The position numbers and the translations under genes were made by a program. Below are positions 18,793 through 27,401 of a stretch of 64,000 nucleotides of DNA, in pieces. The notes beneath the pieces are model-generated. The model saw only the letters and a list, made by a program, of their open reading frames with translations. It was not told the origin of the DNA and made no database searches. Source of the stretch: Blautia sp. SC05B48 (lineage in GTDB: Bacteria; Bacillota; Clostridia; Lachnospirales; Lachnospiraceae); NCBI RefSeq assembly GCF_005848555.1, contig NZ_CP040518.1, positions 3,543,501 to 3,607,500 on the forward strand, in the 5' to 3' direction. The stretch's first letter is position 1; each line of letters opens with the position of its first letter.

Positions 18793-20011
18793 AAAGTTTC
18801 TCCAGTCCTTCCACACATTCCAGAAAAGCATCCTGATTCAGACTGTCCCGAAGCCCGAAGATCAGCTTGTTCACAACCTTTCCGGCTGCAATATCCACTG
18901 CTTTTTTCAGGTTTTCTCTGTCTGAATCCTCCATAGGAGTTTTCCGGAAGATTTTTTCGATCCTCAGGTTCAGATCTTCCACAGCATCCGCTTTGATCTC
19001 CTGGATGCGCGGGATGATATCACGACCTTCCAGCCACTGGAAAAATTCGTTCATCTGGTCCTTCACAATGGAGCCTGCTGCTTCCAGGTTATCTGCAAGT
19101 TCCTTCGGTGTCTCGTCGGTTCGGAAGCTGTCCATATCATAAAGTGTGATGTTATCTTTTTTTCGGATCTCCGGATCAATATCTCTTGGAACTGCCAGAT
19201 CGATAAGGATCATAGGTCGTTCCACACGTACATCCTCAAACAATTCTTCCGTCAGTGTATAATTGGGGCTTGCTGTTGCGCTGACCACCAGGTCACACTC
19301 CGGCAGATAGTCCATTCTCTCACCATAATTGATCCTGCTGCATCCAACCGGAATACTCACAACACCACTTCTGTACTGACGGATCGTAACCGTCACATCC
19401 GCTCCTGCTTCACGCAGTGTCTGGGCAGCCATCTTCCCCATCTCACCGTTTCCGATCACCATACAGACTTTATTGCGAACATCGTAACCGCCTTCTGCCA
19501 GAAAACGGATAGCCTGATGGATCACAGAAGGATTTCCATGGGAAAACGGCACTTCCGTTTTGATCTTCTTGCCTGCAGTTACCGCCATACGGAAAAGCAC
19601 CTCCAGAACACTGTCTGTGGTAAACTCATCCCTTGACATGCTCAACGCCTCTTTTACCTGGGTCAGGATCTGATCTTCCCCCAGAATCTGGGATTTCAGT
19701 CCGCTGGTAAGATAAAAAAGGTGCTCCACCGCCTCTTCATTTTCTCTGCTGGTAAAATACTTCTGGTATTGTTCTCCCTGCACACCTTTCAACGAACAAA
19801 GCCACTGATACAGGTCTGGCTTCTTCTCATCTGCAGTACTTACCCACAGTTCCAGCCGGTTACAGGTCGACAGAATAATACACCCGCAGATCCCAGCTTC
19901 TTCTTTCAGCCTGTGCAGCGCCTCTCCGGTATTTTTGCGGGTAAAGGCAAACTGCGCTCTGACATCTACAGGTGCCATATTATGATCAATTCCAAGCATG
20001 AATATACTCAT
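18782..20011 (-). CDS. hemA: Glutamyl-tRNA reductase
   Basis: A 409-residue NADPH-dependent enzyme reducing Glu-tRNA to glutamate-1-semialdehyde, the committed step of the C5 pathway. The nucleophile is Cys50 in LSTCNRLELW; ILGEDQILTQVKEA and VIGNGEMGKMAAQTLREAGA (NADPH site) are further signatures. It is first in the six-gene operon running to hemL, with a good promoter 40-70 bases upstream. I see no cobalamin riboswitch in the leader. Confidence 0.97.
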   Translation of the reverse strand: MSIFMLGIDHNMAPVDVRAQFAFTRKNTGEALHRLKEEAGICGCIILSTCNRLELWVSTADEKKPDLYQWLCSLKGVQGEQYQKYFTSRENEEAVEHLFYLTSGLKSQILGEDQILTQVKEALSMSRDEFTTDSVLEVLFRMAVTAGKKIKTEVPFSHGNPSVIHQAIRFLAEGGYDVRNKVCMVIGNGEMGKMAAQTLREAGADVTVTIRQYRSGVVSIPVGCSRINYGERMDYLPECDLVVSATASPNYTLTEELFEDVRVERPMILIDLAVPRDIDPEIRKKDNITLYDMDSFRTDETPKELADNLEAAGSIVKDQMNEFFQWLEGRDIIPRIQEIKADAVEDLNLRIEKIFRKTPMEDSDRENLKKAVDIAAGKVVNKLIFGLRDSLNQDAFLECVEGLEKLYEE

Positions 20012-20048
20012 GTCCTACGTTTCTCCTTTGTTTTCACAATCTTTTATA

Positions 20049-20077
20049 ATGATAAACATTTCCACAGGGAAAGTCAA
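20049..20077 (-). promoter_or_regulatory. Promoter of the hemA-hemL operon
   Basis: Minus-strand TTGACT, 17-base spacer, TATCAT; it lies back to back with the cbiK promoter in a 201-base divergent region. Confidence 0.7.
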
Positions 20078-20083
20078 CTACGA

Positions 20084-20112
20084 TTGACAATGTCAGCCCT
20101 CCCTTTTATAAT
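20084..20112 (+). promoter_or_regulatory. Consensus sigma-A promoter for cbiK
   Basis: Perfect TTGACA, 17-base spacer, perfect TATAAT. The leader to the ATG is about 95 nt. Confidence 0.8.
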
Positions 20113-20212
20113 ATCTTATGGTAGAAATTGCGGATTATCTTTATATTCCAGCGGAGAAATATAAAGATTTTATCATAATCACCATAATTATCAGGATGGA
20201 GGAAATCCCCGT

Positions 20213-21010
20213 ATGAACTCAGCTTCAAAAAAAGCGATCCTAGTAGTAAGTTTCGGCACAAGCTATGAAAACACCCGTAAACTTACCATCGAAGCCATCG
20301 AGCACGATATTGCCGATGCATTCCCTGCCTGTCCCACCTACCGTGCATGGACAAGCAAAATGATCATTGCCAAACTGAAAAAGCGGGACGGTCTTACGAT
20401 CCACACGGTAAAGGAAGCTCTGGAACAGATGCTTCTGGATGGTATCACCGATGTGATCGTACAGCCGACTCATGTGATCAACGGTATCGAAAATGATCAG
20501 ATGAAAGCCGATGCGCTTTCTTTTCGTGACCGTTTTTCCAGTATTGTTTTCGGAAATCCTCTTCTCACAACGGAAGAAGATAACCAGGCGATCGTCCGGG
20601 TAGTTGCAGATGAATTCCGGGACATGGATCCGGACACTGCACTTGTACTGATGGGACATGGAACAGAGCACTACGCAAACACGGTTTATGCTGCTTTGGA
20701 TTACCGTTTTAAAGATACCGGACATAAAAATATTTTTCTTGGAACTGTAGAAGCCTATCCGGCCCTGGACTCCCTTCTCCGGGCTGCCGACAGCTTTCAT
20801 CCGAAAAAGATCGTGCTGGCGCCTTTCATGATCGTAGCCGGCGACCATGCACAGAACGATCTGGCAGGTGCAGATTCGGACTCCTGGATGAACCGTCTTT
20901 CTTCCGAAGGATATGAAGTCACCCCTGTACTGAAGGGACTTGGAGAATATCCCCAGGTCCGGCAGATCCTTGTGGAACATGTACAGCAGGCCATGAACGC
21001 TTCGGTCTGA
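20213..21010 (+). CDS. cbiK: Sirohydrochlorin cobaltochelatase CbiK
   Basis: A 265-residue class II chelatase inserting Co2+ into sirohydrochlorin in anaerobic cobalamin synthesis. Metal-site residues expected of CbiK are present: His149 in LMGHGTEHYAN, Glu180 in GTVEAYP and His212 in VAGDHAQND. The N-terminus AILVVSFGTSYENTR is typical. There is no signal peptide, so it is cytosolic. Placed divergently from the operon that makes sirohydrochlorin, it supports flow into corrinoids, needed here for the AcsCD corrinoid protein. The start follows a GGAGGAAATCC ribosome binding site. Confidence 0.93.
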   Translation: MNSASKKAILVVSFGTSYENTRKLTIEAIEHDIADAFPACPTYRAWTSKMIIAKLKKRDGLTIHTVKEALEQMLLDGITDVIVQPTHVINGIENDQMKADALSFRDRFSSIVFGNPLLTTEEDNQAIVRVVADEFRDMDPDTALVLMGHGTEHYANTVYAALDYRFKDTGHKNIFLGTVEAYPALDSLLRAADSFHPKKIVLAPFMIVAGDHAQNDLAGADSDSWMNRLSSEGYEVTPVLKGLGEYPQVRQILVEHVQQAMNASV

Positions 21011-21043
21011 CAGAGATAAGATGATCCACATATATCCCTCATG

Positions 21044-21097
21044 AAAAAACTGCACCGTGATCCATCCCAGGATCTTCCGGTGCAGTTTTTTATTTTT
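21044..21097. terminator. Bidirectional terminator, cbiK / icd
   Basis: Long stem ACTGCACCG / CGGTGCAGT with an inner GATCC/GGATC pair, A6 on the left and a T-rich tail on the right. Confidence 0.88.
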
Positions 21098-21131
21098 ATG
21101 AGATTACTTGAAGTTCTGAAATTTCTGTTAT

Positions 21132-22343
21132 TTATGCCATCAGTTCATCCAGTTTTGTCTTTACAGCAAGGATAAACTCTTTGCTGTTCAATACCTGTAC
21201 CTCTTTCAGGGAAGTGATCAATGCAAGATCCTTGGTCATCTTTCCGCTTTCAATGGTATCCAGTGTTGCTTTTTCCAGTTTTTCTGCAAAATCAGCAAGT
21301 GCCTCATTTCCGTCCAGTTCACCTCTCTTGCGGAGAGCTCCTGTCCATGCAAAGATCGTTGCAACGGAGTTTGTGGATGTTTCTTTTCCCTCAAGATGAC
21401 GATAATAGTGTCTCTGAACTGTTCCGTGGGCAGCCTCATACTCAAAATATCCCTTCGGTGATACCAGTACAGAGGTCATCATGGCAAGAGAGCCAAATGC
21501 GGAAGATACCATGTCACTCATAACATCTCCGTCATAGTTCTTGCATGCCCAGATAAAACCGCCATCTGCCTTCATAACACGGGCTACGATATCATCGATC
21601 AGACTGTAGAAATAGGTCAGGCCAGCTTCCTCAAATTTATCCTTAAACTCTGCATCAAAGATCTGCTGGAAAATCTCTTTAAATCTTCCATCATATGTTT
21701 TGGAAATGGTATCCTTGCTTCCGAACCATACATCCTGCTTTGTGTCCAGTGCATAATTAAAGCAGCTTCTCGCAAAGCTCTTTACGGAATCATCAAGATT
21801 ATGCATGCCACGGAGAACTCCTGCTCCGTCAAAATGCTGGATCAGCTCCTTGCGCTCTTCTCCGTCTTCGCCCTCAAATACAAGATATGCATCTCCCGGC
21901 TTGTCAATATAGAATTCTGTATTCTTATAGATATCTCCATATGCATGACGTGCAAGTGTGATCGGTTTCACCCAGTTCTTTACACATGGCTCGATTCCCT
22001 TTACAACGATCGGCGCACGGAATACAGTTCCATCAAGAATAGCACGGATCGTTCCGTTTGGACTTTTGTACATTTTTTTCAGGTCGTACTCTTCCATTCT
22101 GGCTGCATTTGGTGTGATCGTGGCACATTTTACGGCTACTCCGTATTTTTTGGTTGCTTCTGCTGCATCAATGGTAACCTGATCATCTGTCTCATTTCTG
22201 TGCTCAAGACCAAGATCATAATATTCTGTATTCAGTTCCAGATACGGTGTGAGAAGTTCATCCTTGATGATCTGCCACAGGATACGGGTCATCTCGTCTC
22301 CGTCCATCTCAACTAAAGGTGTCTGCATTTTGATTTTTTCCAT
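21132..22343 (-). CDS. icd: NADP-dependent isocitrate dehydrogenase
   Basis: A 403-residue enzyme of the eukaryotic-like homodimeric subfamily, oxidising isocitrate to 2-oxoglutarate. Substrate and metal residues lie in [17 protein letters not shown] and [43 protein letters not shown] matches the NADP-site region of this subfamily. In an anaerobe it most likely supplies 2-oxoglutarate for glutamate. No citrate synthase or aconitase gene is adjacent. It has its own promoter and a shared terminator with cbiK. Confidence 0.95.
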   Translation of the reverse strand: MEKIKMQTPLVEMDGDEMTRILWQIIKDELLTPYLELNTEYYDLGLEHRNETDDQVTIDAAEATKKYGVAVKCATITPNAARMEEYDLKKMYKSPNGTIRAILDGTVFRAPIVVKGIEPCVKNWVKPITLARHAYGDIYKNTEFYIDKPGDAYLVFEGEDGEERKELIQHFDGAGVLRGMHNLDDSVKSFARSCFNYALDTKQDVWFGSKDTISKTYDGRFKEIFQQIFDAEFKDKFEEAGLTYFYSLIDDIVARVMKADGGFIWACKNYDGDVMSDMVSSAFGSLAMMTSVLVSPKGYFEYEAAHGTVQRHYYRHLEGKETSTNSVATIFAWTGALRKRGELDGNEALADFAEKLEKATLDTIESGKMTKDLALITSLKEVQVLNSKEFILAVKTKLDELMA

Positions 22344-22430
22344 ATTATTTTCTCCTTTTGAGGTTTATTCTCCTGTTCGGATTCCAGGTGCTCTTTCCTT
22401 TAGAATCTTTCTTCAGCACTTTTACTGTAC

Positions 22431-22459
22431 ATTGTACTCATATTTTCCGGTTCCGTCAA
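22431..22459 (-). promoter_or_regulatory. Promoter of icd
   Basis: TTGACG, 17-base spacer, TACAAT on the minus strand, about 90 bases before the icd start. Confidence 0.7.
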
Positions 22460-22506
22460 CGCTTTTGTGCGTTACCACGCTTTGTTTATAAGAATTGTAT
22501 AATAAT

Positions 22507-23349
22507 TCAACCTGCCAACAGTTTTTCACAGTTAAATTTCCCCCATCCCTGCTGATTTCTGGGAAGTCCCATATCTTCTGCACTTTCTCTTAACAACATC
22601 TTTACCTCTACATTAGAAAGCCGAGGATCTTTTTCCAGAAGGCAGGCGATTCCTCCTGACACCAGAGGCGTCGACATGGAGGTTCCGCTTTTGAGCCCAT
22701 ATGAATACGGCAGTCCCGGTGCACAGGCAATGACCTGGCTTCCCGGCGCTACCAGATCCGGTTTGCATACACAGTCAAAGGTAGGGCCTCTTCCGGAAAC
22801 TGCCTTTCTGCCATTCAGCATATCACTGGAGCCTACGGTAATGATCTTCCGGCTGCTTCCCGGTGCTGTTACCGTGCCGGCCCCCGGTCCCTGATTTCCT
22901 GCTGCAGCTACCACCACAAATCCCAGATCCCAGAGTTTTTCCACTCCTTCAAGAAGATCTGTCTGTTCCTTATGATCCCGGGATGTTGTTCCCACTGAAA
23001 TATTAACGATACGGATATGATAAATACTTCCAAATTCCATGATCCACCGAAATGCCCGCATCACATCCTCCCTGCTTCCGTTCCCGAAACGATCCAGAAC
23101 CTTCAGAGCAGCGATACTGCAGCCAGGTGCAGCCCCTTTATATTTTCCTCCTGATGCAGTTCCGTCCCCTGCAAGGATCCCGCTGACATGAGTCCCATGT
23201 CCGTTATCATCATATGGGCTGCGTCTGATTCCTGTAAAATCACGGAACACGGAAATACGGCTGCCAAAATCTATATGGGGAAAAATACCGGTATCCAGAA
23301 CTGCCACGCCTATCCCTTTCCCTGTATACATCCTTTTATACCTTTCCAA
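22507..23349 (-). CDS. S8 family (subtilisin-like) serine peptidase
   Basis: A compact 280-residue subtilase. The catalytic triad is Asp19 (AVLDTG), His51 (DNGHGTHVSG) and Ser224 (SGTSMSTP); the oxyanion Asn is in VVAAAGNQGPGAG near 150. There is no signal peptide and no propeptide, so it resembles intracellular subtilisins such as IspA, which are linked to sporulation in Bacillus. Substrates are unknown. The start is uncertain: TTG 23349 follows GGGAG closely, ATG 23331 would trim six residues, and the open frame extends a little upstream to a TAG. Confidence 0.88.
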   Translation of the reverse strand: MERYKRMYTGKGIGVAVLDTGIFPHIDFGSRISVFRDFTGIRRSPYDDNGHGTHVSGILAGDGTASGGKYKGAAPGCSIAALKVLDRFGNGSREDVMRAFRWIMEFGSIYHIRIVNISVGTTSRDHKEQTDLLEGVEKLWDLGFVVVAAAGNQGPGAGTVTAPGSSRKIITVGSSDMLNGRKAVSGRGPTFDCVCKPDLVAPGSQVIACAPGLPYSYGLKSGTSMSTPLVSGGIACLLEKDPRLSNVEVKMLLRESAEDMGLPRNQQGWGKFNCEKLLAG

Positions 23350-23420
23350 AGCTCTCCCGTCGGACAGCTGACCTTTCTTTAGCTTATTCTGCGGCCATCT
23401 TTCCCGCTACTCGTTTTATA

Positions 23421-23464
23421 TAAAAAGACCCCGGGATCTTACATCTGAATCCCCGGGATCTTTG
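23421..23464 (-). terminator. Terminator after the 90-residue secreted protein gene
   Basis: On the minus strand AAAGATCCCGGG pairs with CCCGGGGTCTTT (one T-G wobble), followed by T5. Confidence 0.75.
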
Positions 23465-23479
23465 CTGTATATTTTTTAT

Positions 23480-23752
23480 TTAGTTTCCTCTTCCTGTACG
23501 GAAATCAACTGTTTTCTGGATCTGATTGTCCATTCCGTAGCTGTAGTTTCCATAAACACCGGTATGCCAGCCCTTAGCCTGTCCTATGTAGTAATAATAC
23601 TGACCGCCCTCTTTTTTCCAGCCATTTTTAATGGCTGCTTTTGCGGTTGTTGTGGTTGCTGTTGTTGCCGCCTGCGCACACACTGTACCAAATGTCAGGC
23701 AAAACAGCATTGTGATCATGAGAACAAGCTGTGCGAATCTTCTCTTTTTCAT
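23480..23752 (-). CDS. Small secreted protein with cell-wall-binding-like repeat
   Basis: A 90-residue protein starting at ATG 23752, ten bases after AGGAGG. It has a classic signal peptide (KKRR, hydrophobic core, cleavage after AQA-A), a Thr/Ala-rich linker and a short aromatic repeat, GWKKEGGQYYYYIGQAKGWH. That repeat resembles one unit of choline/cell-wall-binding repeats (GW...YYY..G). The C-terminus is polar. It is probably exported and may associate with the wall; I do not recognise a family. It has its own terminator. Confidence 0.65.
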   Translation of the reverse strand: MKKRRFAQLVLMITMLFCLTFGTVCAQAATTATTTTAKAAIKNGWKKEGGQYYYYIGQAKGWHTGVYGNYSYGMDNQIQKTVDFRTGRGN

Positions 23753-23880
23753 GGTTTCTTTTCCTCCTGTTTTAAAAATCTTCATACCCGGTGATAATTA
23801 GATTTTCTTGCAATATAATGTATAAAATACATTATCTCCTCCAATACTTAACATATCTGAAAAATAAAGGAGGTTTTTCT

Positions 23881-24042
23881 ATGCTTCTCTTTTTTCTTGT
23901 ATTCTTCGGACTCCAGATCTTTGTTCTTTTCTGCTGTGCCGCTGCAGGAAATGACGCCGCTTCCCAAGAACTATCTGACCAGGAACAGCTTCAGTTTATC
24001 GCAGAATGGAAAAAACAACATCAAAAAAAGGACGTCTGCTGA
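23881..24042 (+). CDS. Small membrane protein, 53 residues
   Basis: A short gene with a perfect AAGGAGG site 7 bases before the ATG, and a terminator overlapping its stop. The first ~22 residues (LLFFLVFFGLQIFVLFCCAA) form one transmembrane helix; the rest is polar and charged (QELSDQEQLQFIAEWKKQH). No known family recognised. It faces spoIVA convergently. The strong translation signals and dedicated terminator argue that it is a real gene. Confidence 0.65.
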   Translation: MLLFFLVFFGLQIFVLFCCAAAGNDAASQELSDQEQLQFIAEWKKQHQKKDVC

Positions 24043-24057
24043 AGAACGTCCTTTTTG
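24023..24057. terminator. Terminator, small membrane protein / spoIVA
   Basis: Stem AAAAAGGACGT / ACGTCCTTTTT; the stop codon of the small gene lies in the loop. It works in both directions. Confidence 0.8.
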
Positions 24058-24078
24058 CTTTGCAATTCTATTCTCCAT

Positions 24079-25548
24079 TCATATGATGATACACACCAGT
24101 CCGCCTTTGCTGTCGTTTACGATCTTCTTCATAGTATCCTGAAGCTTCACCTGACTTTCTTCGCTGATCATGGCCAGCTTGTTCCGGATTCCGTCTTCCA
24201 CCAGCTGCTGGATGGATTTTCCGAAAATATTGGTCTCCCAGATACTTTCCCCTCGCTCCGGGCTTTCTCTGATATACTTTATCAGATCCTCCGCCTGCTG
24301 TTCTGTACCAACGATCGGAGCGATCTCCGTTTCGATCTCCGCCCGGATCATATGAATGGACGGACTTTTTGACCGGATCTTTACTCCGAATTTATTTCCC
24401 TGACGGATCACCTCAGGTTCCTCAATAGTGATCTCGGAAAGCTCAGGCACAACAACCCCATACCCTGTTCCTTTTACCGCTTCCAGGGCAGCCTGGACTT
24501 TTACAAATTGTTCCTTCATACCGGCAAGCTCTTTTATGGTCTGGATCAGTTCATATTCGCTTTCCATGGATATCCCGCTCATTTCACTGAGCATCTGATA
24601 ATAATAAATGTCTTTTACTGCGATCCGGATACGGACTTTTCCATCGGAAAGACTGACCTGTTCAAGCAATGTATCTTCCACATATGGACATTCCAGATAT
24701 ACCGATTCTCTGCTTACATCCCGCACATGAGTAAGTCTGGTCATCTTTTCCCGAATCTCATTTAACAGAGCCGCCTTTACCTCATGTTCCGGAGAAAGCA
24801 TCTCCACCCATCTGGGAACAAAAAGCTCTATCTCACTGACCGGGAATTCATAAAGGATCTTCTCCAGGATCCTGGTCACATCCTCTTTTCTAAGCTGTTC
24901 ACAGTTGACTGCCAGAACGGATACTCCGAATTTCTCTTCCAGATGTTTTACAGTTTTTCCAGTTTCCTCACTGTAGGGAGTCTGGGAGTTTACCAGGATC
25001 AGAAAGGGTTTTCCCTGGGCTTTCAGCTCTTTTATCGTCTGTTCTTCTGCCGGAATAAAATTTTCTCTTGGAATTTCCCCGAAGCTTCCGTCTGTTGTGA
25101 CTACAATTCCAATGGTGGAATGCTGGCTGATCACTTTTTCCGTCCCGATCCGGGCCGCATCATGAAACGGGATTGCTTTTTCCTGCCATGGTGTTTTGAC
25201 CATCCGTTCCCTGCCTTCTTCCACATTTCCGGATGCATCCTTTACCAAAAAGCCCACACAGTCAATAAGCTTTACCCGGATCTTCTGGTTTTCCCCTATG
25301 GATACCTCCACCGCTTCTTTTGGAATGAATTTGGGTTCTACGGTTGTGATCATTTTCCCGGCACCACTGAGCGGCAGTTCATCCTGAAGCTCTGCTCTTT
25401 TTCCCTCACTAAGCGCAGGCAGTGCCACCAGTTCCATAAATCTCCGGATAAATGTGGATTTTCCTGTACGGACCGGGCCCACAACCCCTATGTAGATATC
25501 CCCGCCCGTCCGTGCCTGGATATCACGGTAAACCTGAAAGTTTTCCAT
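24079..25548 (-). CDS. spoIVA: Stage IV sporulation protein A
   Basis: A 489-residue ATPase that polymerises on the outer forespore membrane as the base of the spore coat and is needed for cortex formation. The N-terminal GTPase-like domain has a P-loop GPVRTGKST (24-32) followed by an ATP-type region (VEPKFIPKEAVEVSI, KLIDCVGFLV). The C-terminus ends in the short hydrophobic tail GGLVCIII typical of SpoIVA. ATG 25548 follows GGGAGG; upstream in-frame codons lack a site. Its presence shows that the organism can form endospores or descends from one that could. Expression is expected from sigma-E, but I cannot place that promoter. Confidence 0.95.
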   Translation of the reverse strand: MENFQVYRDIQARTGGDIYIGVVGPVRTGKSTFIRRFMELVALPALSEGKRAELQDELPLSGAGKMITTVEPKFIPKEAVEVSIGENQKIRVKLIDCVGFLVKDASGNVEEGRERMVKTPWQEKAIPFHDAARIGTEKVISQHSTIGIVVTTDGSFGEIPRENFIPAEEQTIKELKAQGKPFLILVNSQTPYSEETGKTVKHLEEKFGVSVLAVNCEQLRKEDVTRILEKILYEFPVSEIELFVPRWVEMLSPEHEVKAALLNEIREKMTRLTHVRDVSRESVYLECPYVEDTLLEQVSLSDGKVRIRIAVKDIYYYQMLSEMSGISMESEYELIQTIKELAGMKEQFVKVQAALEAVKGTGYGVVVPELSEITIEEPEVIRQGNKFGVKIRSKSPSIHMIRAEIETEIAPIVGTEQQAEDLIKYIRESPERGESIWETNIFGKSIQQLVEDGIRNKLAMISEESQVKLQDTMKKIVNDSKGGLVCIII

Positions 25549-25650
25549 ATAAAAAAGCCTCCCTGCATATACTGGCCTGTAAGCTCCGGAAACCATCTGC
25601 AAAAGATAGTTCCCGCATACCACAGTATATGCCCGGAAGGCTTCTTATAT

Positions 25651-25674
25651 GCTGCTGTTCAATGAGAACAGCAG
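25651..25674 (-). terminator. Hairpin after hydA
   Basis: Ten-base perfect stem GCTGCTGTTC / GAACAGCAGC just downstream of hydA. There is no real T run, so it may be an mRNA 3'-end stabiliser rather than a strong terminator. Confidence 0.45.
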
Positions 25675-25688
25675 CCCTTTGTACCTTA

Positions 25689-27386
25689 TCAGTCTTTAAT
25701 ATAAAACTCATTATGAAGCAAATGATGCTCTTTGCCCTTGAGAAGTCCCTCATAAAGCTCCAGAACCAGCGGGTTCTCATCGGACTTCTTGATGATCATG
25801 GTATTATCTGCATTATACAGACCCCTTGCTCTGGCTGCCTTGGTCCTGTCACCGGATCTGGTCGGCTGACCACCACCCATGATACATCCACGGCGGCACG
25901 CCATAACCTCGATCAGATGATAGTTTGCCTCACCGTTCTTTACACGTTCCATAACGATTCTTGCATTTGCAAGGCCGCTGGCAACACATACATTGATATC
26001 CATTCCTTTATACGGCACGGTAAATTCCTTGATTCCCTCTTCACCACGAACACCGCACTCTGCAATCTCATGCATGGCTTCCTTGCTGTGATCCGGGCTC
26101 AGTCTTCGAAGAACTGCCTCGGTAACACCACCGGTAACACCGAAGATAACGCCACCGCCGGAACCAAATCCAAACGGCATATCACATGCTTCCGGATCCA
26201 GTGTTGCAAAATCAAGACCAAAGTTATCAATCATGCGGAGAAGCTCTGTGGTTGTGATAACGATATCGGTATCCTGCTCGCCATCGGTAAAGCTGTTCGG
26301 GCGGATTGCCTCTGCCTTCTTGGCTGTACATGGCATAATGGAAACCATAACGGTCTTCTTGCCTGCTGCATGCTCCGGATCACGGAAGTATTCCTTGATA
26401 ACCGCAGACATCATTCCCTGTGGGGAACGGCAGGTAGAAATGTTCGGAACATATTCTTTATATTGATCAGTGATAAACTTCACCCATGCAGGACAGCAGG
26501 AAGTCAGAAGCGGAAGATTCTCACCCTTCTCCACTCTGTTTAGGAACTCCTTGGTCTCTTCCATGATGGTAAGGTCGGCACTGAATGTGGTATCGTATAC
26601 TTCGTCAAAGCCCATTCTGTGAAGCGCGTTAACGATTTTACCCATAACACTTCTGCCTTTGGCAAGTCCGTAATGATCACCAACTGCAACACGAACTGCC
26701 GGTGCAACCTGTGCAACAACACGAGTATTCTTATCAGCCAGTGCATCCCATACTTCATCCATATGTGTACGGATAGAGATCGCACCTGTCGGACAGTAAA
26801 CACGGCACTGACCACAGTTTACACACTGTGTCTCAGCAATCTTTTTATTGAATGCAGGCATAACCATGGCTTCTGTTCCACGGAATGCGAATCCAAGAGC
26901 TCCGATTCCCTGAAGCTCCTCGCAGGCACGTACACAGTTGCCGCAGAGGATACATTTGTTCGGATCACGGATGATGGACGGTGAACTGTCATCGATCTCA
27001 TGCTGTTCTCTTGTATTTTCGAAGCGGATATTACGCACACCAAGGCGATGTGCCAGCTCCTGCAGGATACATTCGCCGCTCTTTACACAGGTTGTACAGT
27101 CACGGCAATGTGCTGCAAGAAGCAGCTCCACGATCAGTTTACGATATTTCTTAATACGGCCGGAATTGGTATAAATAACCATTCCGTCTCTCGGCTGCTC
27201 GGAACAGGAAGCAAATGTCTTGCCTCTGTCATCCTCAACTGTACAGAGACGACAGGCACCAAATGTGGAAACCTCTGAATGATAGCACAGTGTGGGGATA
27301 TTGATACCGGCATTCCTGATGACTGTCAGGACATTTTTTTCGTCGGTAAATTCTACTTTTCTTCCGTCAATTGTCATTGTACCCAT
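25689..27386 (-). CDS. hydA: [FeFe]-hydrogenase catalytic subunit HydA (bifurcating type)
   Basis: A 565-residue group A [FeFe]-hydrogenase. In order: a 2Fe-2S domain (Cys34, 45, 48, 61); a His-Cys3 4Fe-4S site (HCRDCTTCVKSGEC, 93-106); two 4Fe-4S ferredoxin motifs (145-155 and 188-199); and the H-cluster domain with motifs TSCCPAW (295), MPCTAKK (351) and MACRRGCIMGGG (495). With HydB and HydC it should form the electron-bifurcating complex coupling H2 to both ferredoxin and NAD(H). It is last in hydCBA, 15 bases after hydB. Confidence 0.95.
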   Translation of the reverse strand: MGTMTIDGRKVEFTDEKNVLTVIRNAGINIPTLCYHSEVSTFGACRLCTVEDDRGKTFASCSEQPRDGMVIYTNSGRIKKYRKLIVELLLAAHCRDCTTCVKSGECILQELAHRLGVRNIRFENTREQHEIDDSSPSIIRDPNKCILCGNCVRACEELQGIGALGFAFRGTEAMVMPAFNKKIAETQCVNCGQCRVYCPTGAISIRTHMDEVWDALADKNTRVVAQVAPAVRVAVGDHYGLAKGRSVMGKIVNALHRMGFDEVYDTTFSADLTIMEETKEFLNRVEKGENLPLLTSCCPAWVKFITDQYKEYVPNISTCRSPQGMMSAVIKEYFRDPEHAAGKKTVMVSIMPCTAKKAEAIRPNSFTDGEQDTDIVITTTELLRMIDNFGLDFATLDPEACDMPFGFGSGGGVIFGVTGGVTEAVLRRLSPDHSKEAMHEIAECGVRGEEGIKEFTVPYKGMDINVCVASGLANARIVMERVKNGEANYHLIEVMACRRGCIMGGGQPTRSGDRTKAARARGLYNADNTMIIKKSDENPLVLELYEGLLKGKEHHLLHNEFYIKD

Positions 27387-27401
27387 AAGATATCCTCCCT
27401 T

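Noticed and set aside
20012..20212. Cobalamin riboswitch upstream of hemA or cbiK
   Set aside because: The 201-base region is filled by two promoters and lacks the B12-box pattern.
25549..25650. Sigma-E promoter for spoIVA
   Set aside because: Expected from biology, but I could not find hexamers matching well enough to call.
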